This document shows positions 18,465 through 26,515 of a stretch of 64,000 nt of DNA, one piece after another. The notes beneath the pieces are model-generated. The model made no database searches, had not been told where the DNA came from, and saw only the letters and a program-made list of their open reading frames with translations. Both the position numbers and the translations under genes were made by a program. Source of the stretch: Psychrobacter sp. NZS113 (GTDB lineage Bacteria; Pseudomonadota; Gammaproteobacteria; Pseudomonadales; Moraxellaceae); the NCBI RefSeq assembly GCF_015864825.1, contig NZ_JADYWL010000002.1, positions 278,145 to 342,144 on the forward strand, in the 5' to 3' direction. The first letter of the stretch is position 1; every line of letters begins with the position of its first letter.

Positions 18465-18560
18465 ATATAGTCGGTTCAATATAATTTGGATACAAGGAAG
18501 GCGAGTGAAAGTACTACAAGTCGTAGACTAAGCGAGCCTGACACCGTATCCAATTTATAG
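18465..18560 (-). repeat. 96-bp interspersed repeat, copy B, just after sat
   Basis: Reverse complement of copy A at 13527-13622, same length, about 85% identity by eye. Its ends read ATAATTTGGATAC and (complement) ATAAATTGGATAC, i.e. near-perfect terminal inverted repeats, then GGCGAG/GGCTCG further in. It lies 8 bp past the sat stop. Confidence 0.8.
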
Positions 18561-18568
18561 AAGATTGA

Positions 18569-19822
18569 CTATACCGCAGAAGCACCGGTCAATTTAACTT
18601 CAGCACGCTCTTCTTTTGCGATACCTGCATAGTAATCACGCAATATTTGTAGCACTTCTGGGCGACTAAAGTTCTCTGGTACCACTTCATCTTCTGATAG
18701 CGCTTTACGTAGCTTTGTTCCAGATACTTTGACATGCTCAGAAGCGTCATGCGGGCAAGTTTTGTCTGAAGCCATCGCATTACAAGCGTTACACCAGAAC
18801 GTCCAGCCAATTTTCAATGGTTGAGTAATGAGATCATCTTTACCCACGTGATCAAAGATGGTCTGTGCATCAAAAGCACCATAATAATCACCAACACCTG
18901 CATGGTCACGGCCCACAATCAGATGGCTACAGCCATAGTTTTGACGGAATAGCGCATGTAACAACGCTTCACGTGGGCCTGCATAGCGCATGTCTAGCGG
19001 ATAACCGGCTTGAATCACAGTGTCTTGTCTAAAGTAGTTATCAATCAAAGTTTTGATCGCTTCTTGACGGACGTCTGCTGGGATATCACCGGGCTTCAAT
19101 GCGCCCAATAATGAGTGAATCAATACGCCATCACAAATCTCGATAGCAATCTTGGCAAGATATTCATGTGAGCGGTGCATTGGGTTACGTGTTTGGAATG
19201 CCGCAACTGTTTTCCAGCCTTTGGCATCCAATATTTCACGCGTTTCAGCTGGCGTTTTATAAATCTCTGGATATAGTGTTGGGAACTCACCTTCGCTCAA
19301 TACTTCTACGCTACCTGCGATATTGACGTCATCTTGACTCAATACTTGCTGTACACCTGGATGCTCGCTATCAGTCGTCGTAAAGACTTGCTGGCACTCA
19401 TGGTTTTTATCGATGGTATAGGTTTCTTCTACCGTTAAGATGCCCATGACTTCACCGTCTTCGGCGACCAATGCGACTTTGTCACCTTGACTCAAGCTAT
19501 CAGCAGTGGCTTTAGGTGCTGACAGCGTAATAGGAATTGGCCAAAACAAGCCTGCGTTGTCACCGCTTTGCAAGCGCATGTTGTCTACCACACCTTGCCA
19601 ATCCGCTTGGTTCATGAAGCCGTTCAGTGGTGTAAAGCCGCCAATACCGAACATAATCAAATCGCCGCGCTCACGAGAGCTTAAGGTAATGGTCGGTAAT
19701 GTGCTGGCAAGTTGCAATGCTTGATCGCGTGCTTCACCGTTTAACAATAGTGGTTTGAGTACATCGCTGCCATGTGGAGGAACGAGTTGTGATGGCTTTT
19801 GATTAGAGATAGTAGATGTCAT
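18569..19822 (-). CDS. sat: ATP sulfurylase (sulfate adenylyltransferase, single-chain Sat)
   Basis: 417 residues. Converts sulfate and ATP to APS, the first step of assimilation. Catalytic motifs: [11 protein letters not shown] (210-220), [12 protein letters not shown] and the [10 protein letters not shown] region; Cys residues in FWCNACNAM and TCPHD form the usual bacterial zinc site; C-terminal KLRKAL. It is the homo-oligomeric form, not the CysDN type. Divergent from cysI with a shared 351-bp upstream region, and followed by its own terminator, so it is monocistronic. No fused APS kinase domain. Confidence 0.95.
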   Translation of the reverse strand: MTSTISNQKPSQLVPPHGSDVLKPLLLNGEARDQALQLASTLPTITLSSRERGDLIMFGIGGFTPLNGFMNQADWQGVVDNMRLQSGDNAGLFWPIPITLSAPKATADSLSQGDKVALVAEDGEVMGILTVEETYTIDKNHECQQVFTTTDSEHPGVQQVLSQDDVNIAGSVEVLSEGEFPTLYPEIYKTPAETREILDAKGWKTVAAFQTRNPMHRSHEYLAKIAIEICDGVLIHSLLGALKPGDIPADVRQEAIKTLIDNYFRQDTVIQAGYPLDMRYAGPREALLHALFRQNYGCSHLIVGRDHAGVGDYYGAFDAQTIFDHVGKDDLITQPLKIGWTFWCNACNAMASDKTCPHDASEHVKVSGTKLRKALSEDEVVPENFSRPEVLQILRDYYAGIAKEERAEVKLTGASAV

Positions 19823-20173
19823 AGTAATTTTAAAACCTCAATGTATAGAAAAAAGAGTTGAATAACAGCAAGTGAATGGCTTAAAAGGTAACTTTATGAA
19901 TAAGACGCTAACGATCGTCAGTTAAAATCGTGCATTACCAGATATTAAATTTTAGGGGTTAAATTTGATAAGCATAGGCTACCTAACTTTCGTTATGAAA
20001 ATTTATGCTGTGTTTGGATATGTATATGTCTTAAAGGAATTTATGTTTTGAAGCACAAGCTTATATGATGTAAAGCTGAACGGTACACATTGCGATCGAC
20101 AACAAAATATATTACACACGCAAATCATTTTCGTCGCTGCTTTTAAGTCTAAAAACAAATTTGAGATTACGTC
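19823..20173. other. sat-cysI divergent regulatory region
   Basis: 351 bp with no gene. It must hold both promoters. On the sat side TTAACT-N17-TATTCA is a weak candidate. A CysB or Cbl binding site is expected from known cys regulation but CysB sites are too degenerate to place by eye. sat has GAGG 13 nt before its ATG, which is a long spacing. Confidence 0.4.
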
Positions 20174-21859
20174 ATGTATCAATATAACTACGCTGACCAA
20201 AACTTAGTAGAGGAACGAGTCGCCCAGTTTCGCGACCAAACCGAACGGTTTTTGGCGGGTGAGCTGCCAGAAGAACAGTTTTTGCCACTGCGTTTGCAGA
20301 ATGGCCTTTATATTCAGCGTTATGCGCCGATGTTACGTATTGCTATTCCTTACGGCCTACTAGCCAGCTATCAACTGCGTAAATTAGCAGAGATTACCCG
20401 TAAGTACGATAAGGGTTACGGACACTTCACGACCCGTACCAATATCCAGTTGAATTGGCCAAAACTTGAAGAAGTGCCAGACATATTGGCGGAGCTGGCA
20501 TCGGTACAGATGCATGCCATTCAAACCTCGGGCAACTGTATTCGTAACACGACTACCGACCCTTATGCCGGTATTCATCAAGAAGAGATTGCGGATCCAC
20601 GCCCTTATTGCGAAATTATCCGTCAGTGGTCTACCTTTCATCCTGAATTTGCTTTTTTACCGCGTAAATTTAAGATTGCTGTCGTTGGTACTGCCAATGA
20701 CCGCGCGGCGACGCAAGTACATGATGTTGGATTGCATGTAAAAACCAATGATGCAGGTGAGATTGGTTTTGAAGTATTGGTGGGTGGCGGTCTTGGCCGT
20801 ACACCAGTGATTGGTAAGGTGATTAACGAATTCTTGCCACGTCAGCATCTACTTAGCTATCTAGACGCTATTTTGCGCGTTTATAACCTGCATGGTCGCC
20901 GTGATAATAAGTACAAAGCGCGTATCAAAATATTGGTCGAGAGTATGGGCGGTCCTGCCTTTGCTAAATTGGTCGATGCTGAGTGGGAAGCCCATACCAA
21001 AGATGGTCCACTGACACTGACCGATGCAAACTTTGACACGGCCATCAGTTTCTTTACCGAACCTGACTATGTTGGTTTTGATGCCCTACAAGTACAATCT
21101 GACTTGCAACAGCAGCTCAATGCGAATAAAGATTTTGCCGATTGGTATAACCAAAATACAGTCGCGCATAAAATAGCAGGCTATCGCGCCGTCGTGATTT
21201 CTCTAAAAGCAGGCTTGGTCAACGGAACCTACGTACCATCTGGTGATCTCAGTGAATCACAAATGGACGCTCTCGCTGATCTATCAGATAAATATAGCTT
21301 TGGTGAATTGCGCGGTACTTATCAGCAGAACCTCGTATTCTCTGATGTGCAAACCAATCAGCTATATGAGCTATGGCAACAGCTGTCTGAACTGCATTTA
21401 GCACGTGCCAATATAAACACGCTAACCGATATGATTGTTTGCCCAGGTTGGGACTATTGCTCACTCGCCAATGCCACAACTCACAACATCGCTGAGCAAA
21501 TCGAAAAGCAATTTGATGATCTCGATTACCTTTATGACTTGGGTGAAATTCGCCTAAATATGTCTGGCTGCATGAATGCCTGTGCTCATCACCATACCGG
21601 TGATATCGGTATCCTTGGTGTTGATAAAAAGGGTGAGCATTGGTATCAAATCAGCCTAGGCGGTAATTCTAGCAACGATGCCAAAGTCGGTAAAATATTG
21701 GGTAAAGCAGTACCAGCCGAAGATGTGGCGATTACCCTACAAAAAATACTAGACGTCTATTTAGAGCAGCGCGTGAGTAATGAGAACGACGTAGAAGCCT
21801 TTAGTGACTTGGTCAATCGCGTTGGCGTGGCACCTTTTAAGGAGAAGGTCTATGGGTAA
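20174..21859 (+). CDS. cysI: Sulfite reductase hemoprotein CysI (ferredoxin-dependent type)
   Basis: 561 residues. Reduces sulfite to sulfide with six electrons using siroheme and a [4Fe-4S] cluster. N-terminal half: TRTNIQLNW, SGNCIRNTTTDPYAG and KFKIAVVG. The cluster ligands are Cys423 and Cys429 (CPGWDYC) and Cys466 and Cys470 (SGCMNAC). This form matches the Pseudomonas/Acinetobacter-type CysI and not the E. coli CysI that works with CysJ; no flavoprotein gene is nearby. GAG lies 8 nt before the ATG. The 3' end overlaps the next gene by 8 bp. Confidence 0.94.
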   Translation: MYQYNYADQNLVEERVAQFRDQTERFLAGELPEEQFLPLRLQNGLYIQRYAPMLRIAIPYGLLASYQLRKLAEITRKYDKGYGHFTTRTNIQLNWPKLEEVPDILAELASVQMHAIQTSGNCIRNTTTDPYAGIHQEEIADPRPYCEIIRQWSTFHPEFAFLPRKFKIAVVGTANDRAATQVHDVGLHVKTNDAGEIGFEVLVGGGLGRTPVIGKVINEFLPRQHLLSYLDAILRVYNLHGRRDNKYKARIKILVESMGGPAFAKLVDAEWEAHTKDGPLTLTDANFDTAISFFTEPDYVGFDALQVQSDLQQQLNANKDFADWYNQNTVAHKIAGYRAVVISLKAGLVNGTYVPSGDLSESQMDALADLSDKYSFGELRGTYQQNLVFSDVQTNQLYELWQQLSELHLARANINTLTDMIVCPGWDYCSLANATTHNIAEQIEKQFDDLDYLYDLGEIRLNMSGCMNACAHHHTGDIGILGVDKKGEHWYQISLGGNSSNDAKVGKILGKAVPAEDVAITLQKILDVYLEQRVSNENDVEAFSDLVNRVGVAPFKEKVYG

Positions 21860-22448
21860 TCATCACGTATTAAATAACAATGGTATCGATATCAGTCAGA
21901 CCGATACCTGGCTAGCACTCACCACTAATGAGCTACCAGAAGGTATTGCCCTAACCCACACATCATTACTTGAGCTATTGCATAAGTCAGAAAAAACAGA
22001 TGTGCTATTGCCACTTGATGATTTGTTAGACGCTACAGGCAAGATTGCTGGCGGACTATTACAGCAAGTACGTGAGTTGCTGTCCCAGCATACTAGCCGT
22101 ACTGGCGTTTGGGTGACATCGGATAGCGATACGGATGTATTGGTTGGCTTATCAGAATTTTTATTACAGCAAGACTTAATCGTCATTCATGTGCCGTTGT
22201 TTGTCGATGGTCGCGGCTTCAGTTTTGCACAGACGTTACGCCAAATGGGTTACGAAGGCGAGATTCGTATGGCTGGCAAGTTTGGCCGTGATCAAATCGC
22301 TTATCTGCTACGTTCTGGTGCAGATAGCTTTGTGCTCAGTGAGCATGACATGCAATCGATTTCTGATATTGGTCAAGCATTTAATGCGCTTGCCAGTAGC
22401 TATGATGGTCGAAACGCTGCTGCATTGCCGATGTTTGCTAACGCTTAA
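21852..22448 (+). CDS. DUF934 protein (CysI-CysH associated)
   Basis: 198 residues from ATG 21852, which overlaps the cysI stop; AAGGAG sits 7 nt upstream within cysI, so translation is coupled. Conserved end: LRQMGYEGEIRMAGKFGRDQIAYLLRSGADSFVLSE, the hallmark of DUF934 (COG3749). The family is nearly always encoded beside cysI in proteobacteria lacking CysJ and is often called a putative oxidoreductase. It has no cofactor motif that I can see and no cysteine, so an electron-carrier role is not supported by the sequence; an assembly or scaffolding role is possible. Confidence 0.88.
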   Translation: MGNHHVLNNNGIDISQTDTWLALTTNELPEGIALTHTSLLELLHKSEKTDVLLPLDDLLDATGKIAGGLLQQVRELLSQHTSRTGVWVTSDSDTDVLVGLSEFLLQQDLIVIHVPLFVDGRGFSFAQTLRQMGYEGEIRMAGKFGRDQIAYLLRSGADSFVLSEHDMQSISDIGQAFNALASSYDGRNAAALPMFANA

Positions 22449-22519
22449 TTTACCACCCGTTATTTATTGAACTTTTACCAAATTTATTGTTAAACCAATC
22501 CCATTGTAAGGAATGTATC

Positions 22520-23158
22520 ATGAGTCAATTACACCCAAACCTAGATATCGAACAAGCCAACCAAGAGCTAAACGGTAAGTCGCCAGAAGAGATCGTTTCA
22601 TGGGCACTAAGCCAAGCTAAAAACCCAATCATTACTACTAACTTTCGTCCTTACGAATCAGCGATTTTACATCTAGTTGCCAAGCAGCGTCCAGATATCA
22701 CTGTATTGTGGGTAGATTCAGGCTATAACACGGATGCGACGTATCAATTCGCTAATAAAGTCATTCGTGACCTCAATCTAAATGTCGTTACTTATATCCC
22801 TAAGCAAACTGCTGCACATCGTGACGCGACCATGAATGGTATTCCTGGTATTGATAATCCACAGCATGATGAATTTACTGACCAAGTAAAACTTGAGCCA
22901 TTCCGCCGTGCGTTAGATGAATTGAAGCCTGACGTGTGGTTCAATGCGATTCGTAAAGATCAAACAGAATTCCGTCAAGGCCTTGACGTGCTTAGTCTAT
23001 CAAAAGATGGCGTGTTAAAAGTAGCACCTTTATTTGAAAAAACAGATGCTGATCTAGACGTGTATCTTGAAGAGCATAACCTACCAAATGAGTTTGACTA
23101 CTTTGATCCAACGAAAGTAGAAGAAAGCCGTGAGTGTGGTTTGCATACTCAGCTGTAG
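22520..23158 (+). CDS. cysH: PAPS (phosphoadenylyl-sulfate) reductase CysH
   Basis: 212 residues from ATG 22520 (AAGGA upstream). Releases sulfite from PAPS with thioredoxin or glutaredoxin. Features: TTNFRPYESAILHLV, LWVDSGYNT, AIRKDQTEFRQ and the catalytic C-terminal ECGLHTQL with its single Cys. The two CC pairs that bind a [4Fe-4S] cluster in APS reductases are absent, so PAPS is the expected substrate and an APS kinase must be encoded elsewhere. Third gene of cysI-DUF934-cysH, 71 bp after DUF934. Confidence 0.93.
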   Translation: MSQLHPNLDIEQANQELNGKSPEEIVSWALSQAKNPIITTNFRPYESAILHLVAKQRPDITVLWVDSGYNTDATYQFANKVIRDLNLNVVTYIPKQTAAHRDATMNGIPGIDNPQHDEFTDQVKLEPFRRALDELKPDVWFNAIRKDQTEFRQGLDVLSLSKDGVLKVAPLFEKTDADLDVYLEEHNLPNEFDYFDPTKVEESRECGLHTQL

Positions 23159-23176
23159 ATAACGACTAAGGTATTA

Positions 23177-23346
23177 GGGCGCGTCTTCAATTCACTCGAT
23201 AGTCATCTCAATGGGCTAAAAATGGCTAAATCTTGCCAAACATCGTCAAATAACTAGTTAATATCCCGATATTATCTGCGCTATTTTCCTTGTTTGACGG
23301 CAATTTATCTCATTTTTATCACCATTTTTGAAATGAAGACACGCCC
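23177..23346. mobile_element. 170-bp MITE-like element with TA duplication
   Basis: Left end GGGCGCGTCTTCAATTCA, right end complement GGGCGTGTCTTCATTTCA (16 of 18 match). Flanked directly by TA on both sides (23175-23176 and 23347-23348). No coding capacity. TA target duplication and GGGCG ends suggest mobilisation by a transposase of an IS5/IS427- or mariner-like family encoded elsewhere; the parent is not identified. Confidence 0.75.
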
Positions 23347-23358
23347 TAGTAGTATCAA

Positions 23359-23402
23359 GCAAAAAAGAAGCGGTGATTTCAATATCATCGCTTCTTTTTT
23401 GC
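23359..23402. terminator. Bidirectional terminator downstream of cysH
   Basis: A 19-bp stem (GCAAAAAAGAAGCG with one G-T wobble then TGAT) pairs 23359-23377 with 23384-23402. Together with the MITE it fills the left part of the 528-bp gap between cysH and the acyltransferase; the remaining 23403-23686 shows only AT-rich promoter-like sequence. Confidence 0.85.
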
Positions 23403-23686
23403 GTTTAATATAGTCATTCATTAAAGGGTCTTCTCATCAGACGATAGCGCATTGTGCAGATGTTAAAAGACTCATTTGATATTTTTATACAACGTTTTAA
23501 CGTTTTTTGGTATAACATTACGTTATTCTATGAATTACCTTTGAAGGCTGTGCGCCATCACTCCATTGAGCCAACCCTTTAAAACCCAATTATGAACGAA
23601 ATTGCCGTCTTTGCAGATAATCACGCGCACCGTGTCACTCAAGGTTGGTAATAGTTTTACCGCTCTCATCAATATGGATATTTGTT

Positions 23687-24637
23687 ATGCCCTCTATACA
23701 AAAAAATGACTCACTCTACGAAAAGCTCCATGATAAACTGCCTCCTGTCGGTAAAGCGGCGTCTTTTCTCACTGGTGCTAGCGTCCTCACTGCCAATAGC
23801 ATCTTCGTTGGTCTACCCATCTGGACTTTGGGTGCTGCGAAAGTATTAACCAAGTCAAAATACGCTGACGATGCACTCATTGCGATTACCAAGTACTGGA
23901 TTAATAGTAATAACGCTGTGATTAATCATGCATTACCTCATAAAGACTGGCGTATTAATATGCCTGATGATCTGAGCGAGGACAAACAATACCTACTCGT
24001 GAGCAACCATCAGTCTTGGGTTGATACCAGTATCGTCCAATACATTAGTCAAGATAGATTACCTTTGACGCGGTTCTTTACTAAGTTTAATTTGATTTAC
24101 ATTCCTGTTATCGGTCAGGCGTTTTATTTCTTGGACTTTCCGATGATGAAGCGCTTTTCTTCTAAAGCGATGGCAAAAAATCCAGAACTTAAAAAACAAA
24201 ATTTAATCGAAGCCAAGCGTGCGTGTCGCCAATTAAAAGACAAACCCTTTGCGCTACTTAACTATCTAGAAGGTACGCGCTTCACCAAAGAAAAACATGA
24301 CAAGCAAGACTCACCCTATCAGCATTTATTAAAACCACGGGCTGGTGGTCTGTCATTGGCAATCAATGCGTTAGGTGATCAGTTAGATTCGATTTTAGAT
24401 GTCACTATCGTGTACCCAGATGGCACCCCTGACTATGATGACTTATGGAAAGGTAATATCCGTCGTTTGGGCGTCGATGTGACTCGCCTAAAGATACCTG
24501 ATGAGCTGTTTGCCGCGATTATGGATGGTGGTTACGACCGTGATGAAGCCACGAAAAAAATGATGTTTGATTGGTTAGAGGATATCTGGCAACAAAAAGA
24601 TGCACGTATGACTAAAATGCTCAGTGAGTTTGAGTAG
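23687..24637 (+). CDS. PlsC-like acyltransferase (YihG-type)
   Basis: 316 residues from ATG 23687 (GGA about 9 nt upstream). The 1-acylglycerol-3-phosphate acyltransferase fold is shown by the HX4D motif in NHQSWVDT and the EGTRFT motif, with an N-terminal membrane helix (ANSIFVGLPIWTLG). The length and a C-terminal extension after the acyltransferase domain match E. coli YihG, an inner-membrane lysophosphatidic acid acyltransferase. Probably alters phospholipid acyl composition. It stands alone, flanked by two short mobile elements. Confidence 0.85.
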   Translation: MPSIQKNDSLYEKLHDKLPPVGKAASFLTGASVLTANSIFVGLPIWTLGAAKVLTKSKYADDALIAITKYWINSNNAVINHALPHKDWRINMPDDLSEDKQYLLVSNHQSWVDTSIVQYISQDRLPLTRFFTKFNLIYIPVIGQAFYFLDFPMMKRFSSKAMAKNPELKKQNLIEAKRACRQLKDKPFALLNYLEGTRFTKEKHDKQDSPYQHLLKPRAGGLSLAINALGDQLDSILDVTIVYPDGTPDYDDLWKGNIRRLGVDVTRLKIPDELFAAIMDGGYDRDEATKKMMFDWLEDIWQQKDARMTKMLSEFE

Positions 24638-24666
24638 GCTTTGGAATATACTAAAAATAGTTAATA

Positions 24667-24748
24667 GACCTCTTGCATAAGTAAGTTATCGCTAGCCTTC
24701 GTGACTCCGTCAGTGGGAGCCAATAAACTGCTACTTTTGCAAGAGAGC
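24667..24748. mobile_element. 82-bp MITE-like element with TA duplication
   Basis: Left end GACCTCTTGCATAAGTA, right end complement GCTCTCTTGCAAAAGTA (14 of 17 match); TA flanks at 24665-24666 and 24749-24750. CTCTTGCAAAAGT-type ends are familiar from IS5-group elements. Too small to code. Confidence 0.65.
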
Positions 24749-24809
24749 TAATATATATCCGTTATATAGGATTCCGGGTAGTCTCTCAATTTATTCTAGA
24801 TATGTCTGA

Positions 24810-25301
24810 TTATTTAGCGACATAAGGGTAGTTAAAATCATGAGAAAAATATACGTATTCCTCTTCCTTGTCATCTATACCACTAATTGAAACTATTGAA
24901 AATTTTTGCTCTAGAGGTTTATAAATATTTTGCTTTAATTTTGGATCGTCAGTATTTAAACAGATTTTTTCTCCTTTTTCTATAATATGATATTCATCAT
25001 CTACAGGATCTATTGTTAACATTGTACGACTTTCGTCCTTAGGAACATATAAATTAAATATCTCTAAGTTGCTCATTTTTATATATTCTATTTGTATAGG
25101 TTGATCATTTAGAGCTGTTGTTGCAAACAAGGGTTCAAAACACAAATCACCCTCATCATTGGTTGATATTTCAATATCGCCTTCTATTGCAGAAGAATGA
25201 TGAGGATTTTTATGGCAGCCAGAGGTGCTAATTATCAGTGCTAAACAAGTAGTTAACATAAGACAAAATGTAAATGGCTTCGACAGATTACCTATAAACA
25301 T
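24810..25301 (-). CDS. Small lipoprotein, candidate immunity protein for the PAAR effector
   Basis: 163 residues; an N-terminal hydrophobic stretch ends in the lipobox STSGC, so it should be anchored in a membrane facing the periplasm. The rest is acidic and beta-rich (EIEY, ICLNTDD, EYVYFSHDF) with no motif I recognise. It begins 57 bp after the stop of the PAAR-metallopeptidase gene on the same strand and is as AT-rich as that gene. A periplasmic lipoprotein directly downstream of a type VI effector is a common place for its immunity partner. The function is inferred from position only. Confidence 0.65.
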   Translation of the reverse strand: MFIGNLSKPFTFCLMLTTCLALIISTSGCHKNPHHSSAIEGDIEISTNDEGDLCFEPLFATTALNDQPIQIEYIKMSNLEIFNLYVPKDESRTMLTIDPVDDEYHIIEKGEKICLNTDDPKLKQNIYKPLEQKFSIVSISGIDDKEEEYVYFSHDFNYPYVAK

Positions 25302-25358
25302 TTAAAATCCTTTTGATGATATCGATAGAAGATTCAATACAGTAAAAATTACTTGTTT

Positions 25359-26300
25359 CTACCATACTTTGGGACTAGGTTTTTTAAAGTTACCACCTAT
25401 AACGGTTTCATAGTCTTGTAGAGTAAGTGTTTTGCTATTAGTAGCATAAGGTTTCAGATTAAGGTACTCACGTAGCGCATAATAATCTCCGACAATAGCA
25501 GCTTGTTGCTCTAATCCGTAATCACTTAAGTCTTTGAAATTAGTGTCGTCTCCTGAAGTATAGAGTTTATAGAGATAAGGATCTCCTAAAGTAGCTAATG
25601 CTCCTAAAGTAATTCCACGAGTTTTCACAGCCTTACCGTGTTGATGTTGCCAAACATGGGTCATCTCATGTATAAAAGTGCGTCTGTCTCTATCGCTTAC
25701 ACTTTTTGAATTTAAATTTGAAAAATCTTCCTCATAAGCAGTACCAGGAAAATATATATTTCCATCAGGTGACATAGCTCTGTTATCTTGTTGAACCGGC
25801 TTCCACTTCCCATTATAAATACCTACCCCATTTTCTTCCCCCTTTTTACCAAAGTTAATAGCATCTCCAAACACACTTTTAGCGGTTATTAATTCACTTG
25901 ACGTCATATCACGCCTTACAGGCTTTGGTTGATATTGATCTATTTGACCTCCAGGCCCCGCCAAGTTATTAAACAAAGTGTCTGGATCAGACTTTGGGAA
26001 TATCAAAGGCTCTTGCTTCTCAACCCCTATCACCTCAAAACCACTTTCGCAGAATGACTGCTGAACCGCAATTAACTTCGCACCACAACTGGTGATATCG
26101 CCTACACGGGCAATCGGTGCGCCATCAATAATAAATGAGAAGTCCCCCGTAAGAATAGTTGTTAGTTTTTTACACTTTTTGCAGATGACTTTATCACCCT
26201 TACGAGAAACTGGTATTCCATTATGAGTCGTATTTGGTGATCCAGTGAGGACCTGACCACCATGAGTTGTTGTAGCACCTACGGTGATATAAGCCGCCAT
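25359..26300 (-). CDS. Type VI secretion PAAR protein fused to an HExxH metallopeptidase-like domain
   Basis: 313 residues. Residues 1-92 form a PAAR domain: THGG near the start, NGIPVSRKGD, Cys40/Cys43, IDGAPIARVGDITSCG and Cys84. PAAR proteins cap the VgrG spike of the type VI secretion system. After a linker the C-terminal half contains FIHEMTHVWQHQHG (HExxH at 211-215) and, about 50 residues later, YGLEQQAAIVGDYY with Glu264 as a possible third zinc ligand. This looks like a zinc peptidase toxin, so the protein is probably a cargo effector. No other type VI gene is in the window. Low GC compared with neighbours suggests acquisition. The target substrate is unknown. Confidence 0.82.
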   Translation of the reverse strand: MAAYITVGATTTHGGQVLTGSPNTTHNGIPVSRKGDKVICKKCKKLTTILTGDFSFIIDGAPIARVGDITSCGAKLIAVQQSFCESGFEVIGVEKQEPLIFPKSDPDTLFNNLAGPGGQIDQYQPKPVRRDMTSSELITAKSVFGDAINFGKKGEENGVGIYNGKWKPVQQDNRAMSPDGNIYFPGTAYEEDFSNLNSKSVSDRDRRTFIHEMTHVWQHQHGKAVKTRGITLGALATLGDPYLYKLYTSGDDTNFKDLSDYGLEQQAAIVGDYYALREYLNLKPYATNSKTLTLQDYETVIGGNFKKPSPKVW

Positions 26301-26515
26301 AGCATTACCCTAAACTATATTTTTCAGATAGGCCGATATTATTACATATAGACAAACAATTATCTACTTTTAGAAAACCTATTCCGTTTCCTATTGAAAA
26401 TCACTCCTCTCATATCAAAAACGAATATACTAATGCCAATTCACCGCGTGAGACGTCGCGCACGATACCTCATAATAGTGGTATATTTTACATTGAATGA
26501 ATTGCTGGTGATGCT

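Larger units (their letters stand above)
18112..18568. other. 457-bp intergenic region between sat and sbp paralogue 2
   Basis: Holds the 96-bp repeat copy B and the sat terminator (both listed separately). The left 260 bp should contain the sbp promoter; no clear -35/-10 pair was identified. No gene. Confidence 0.6.
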
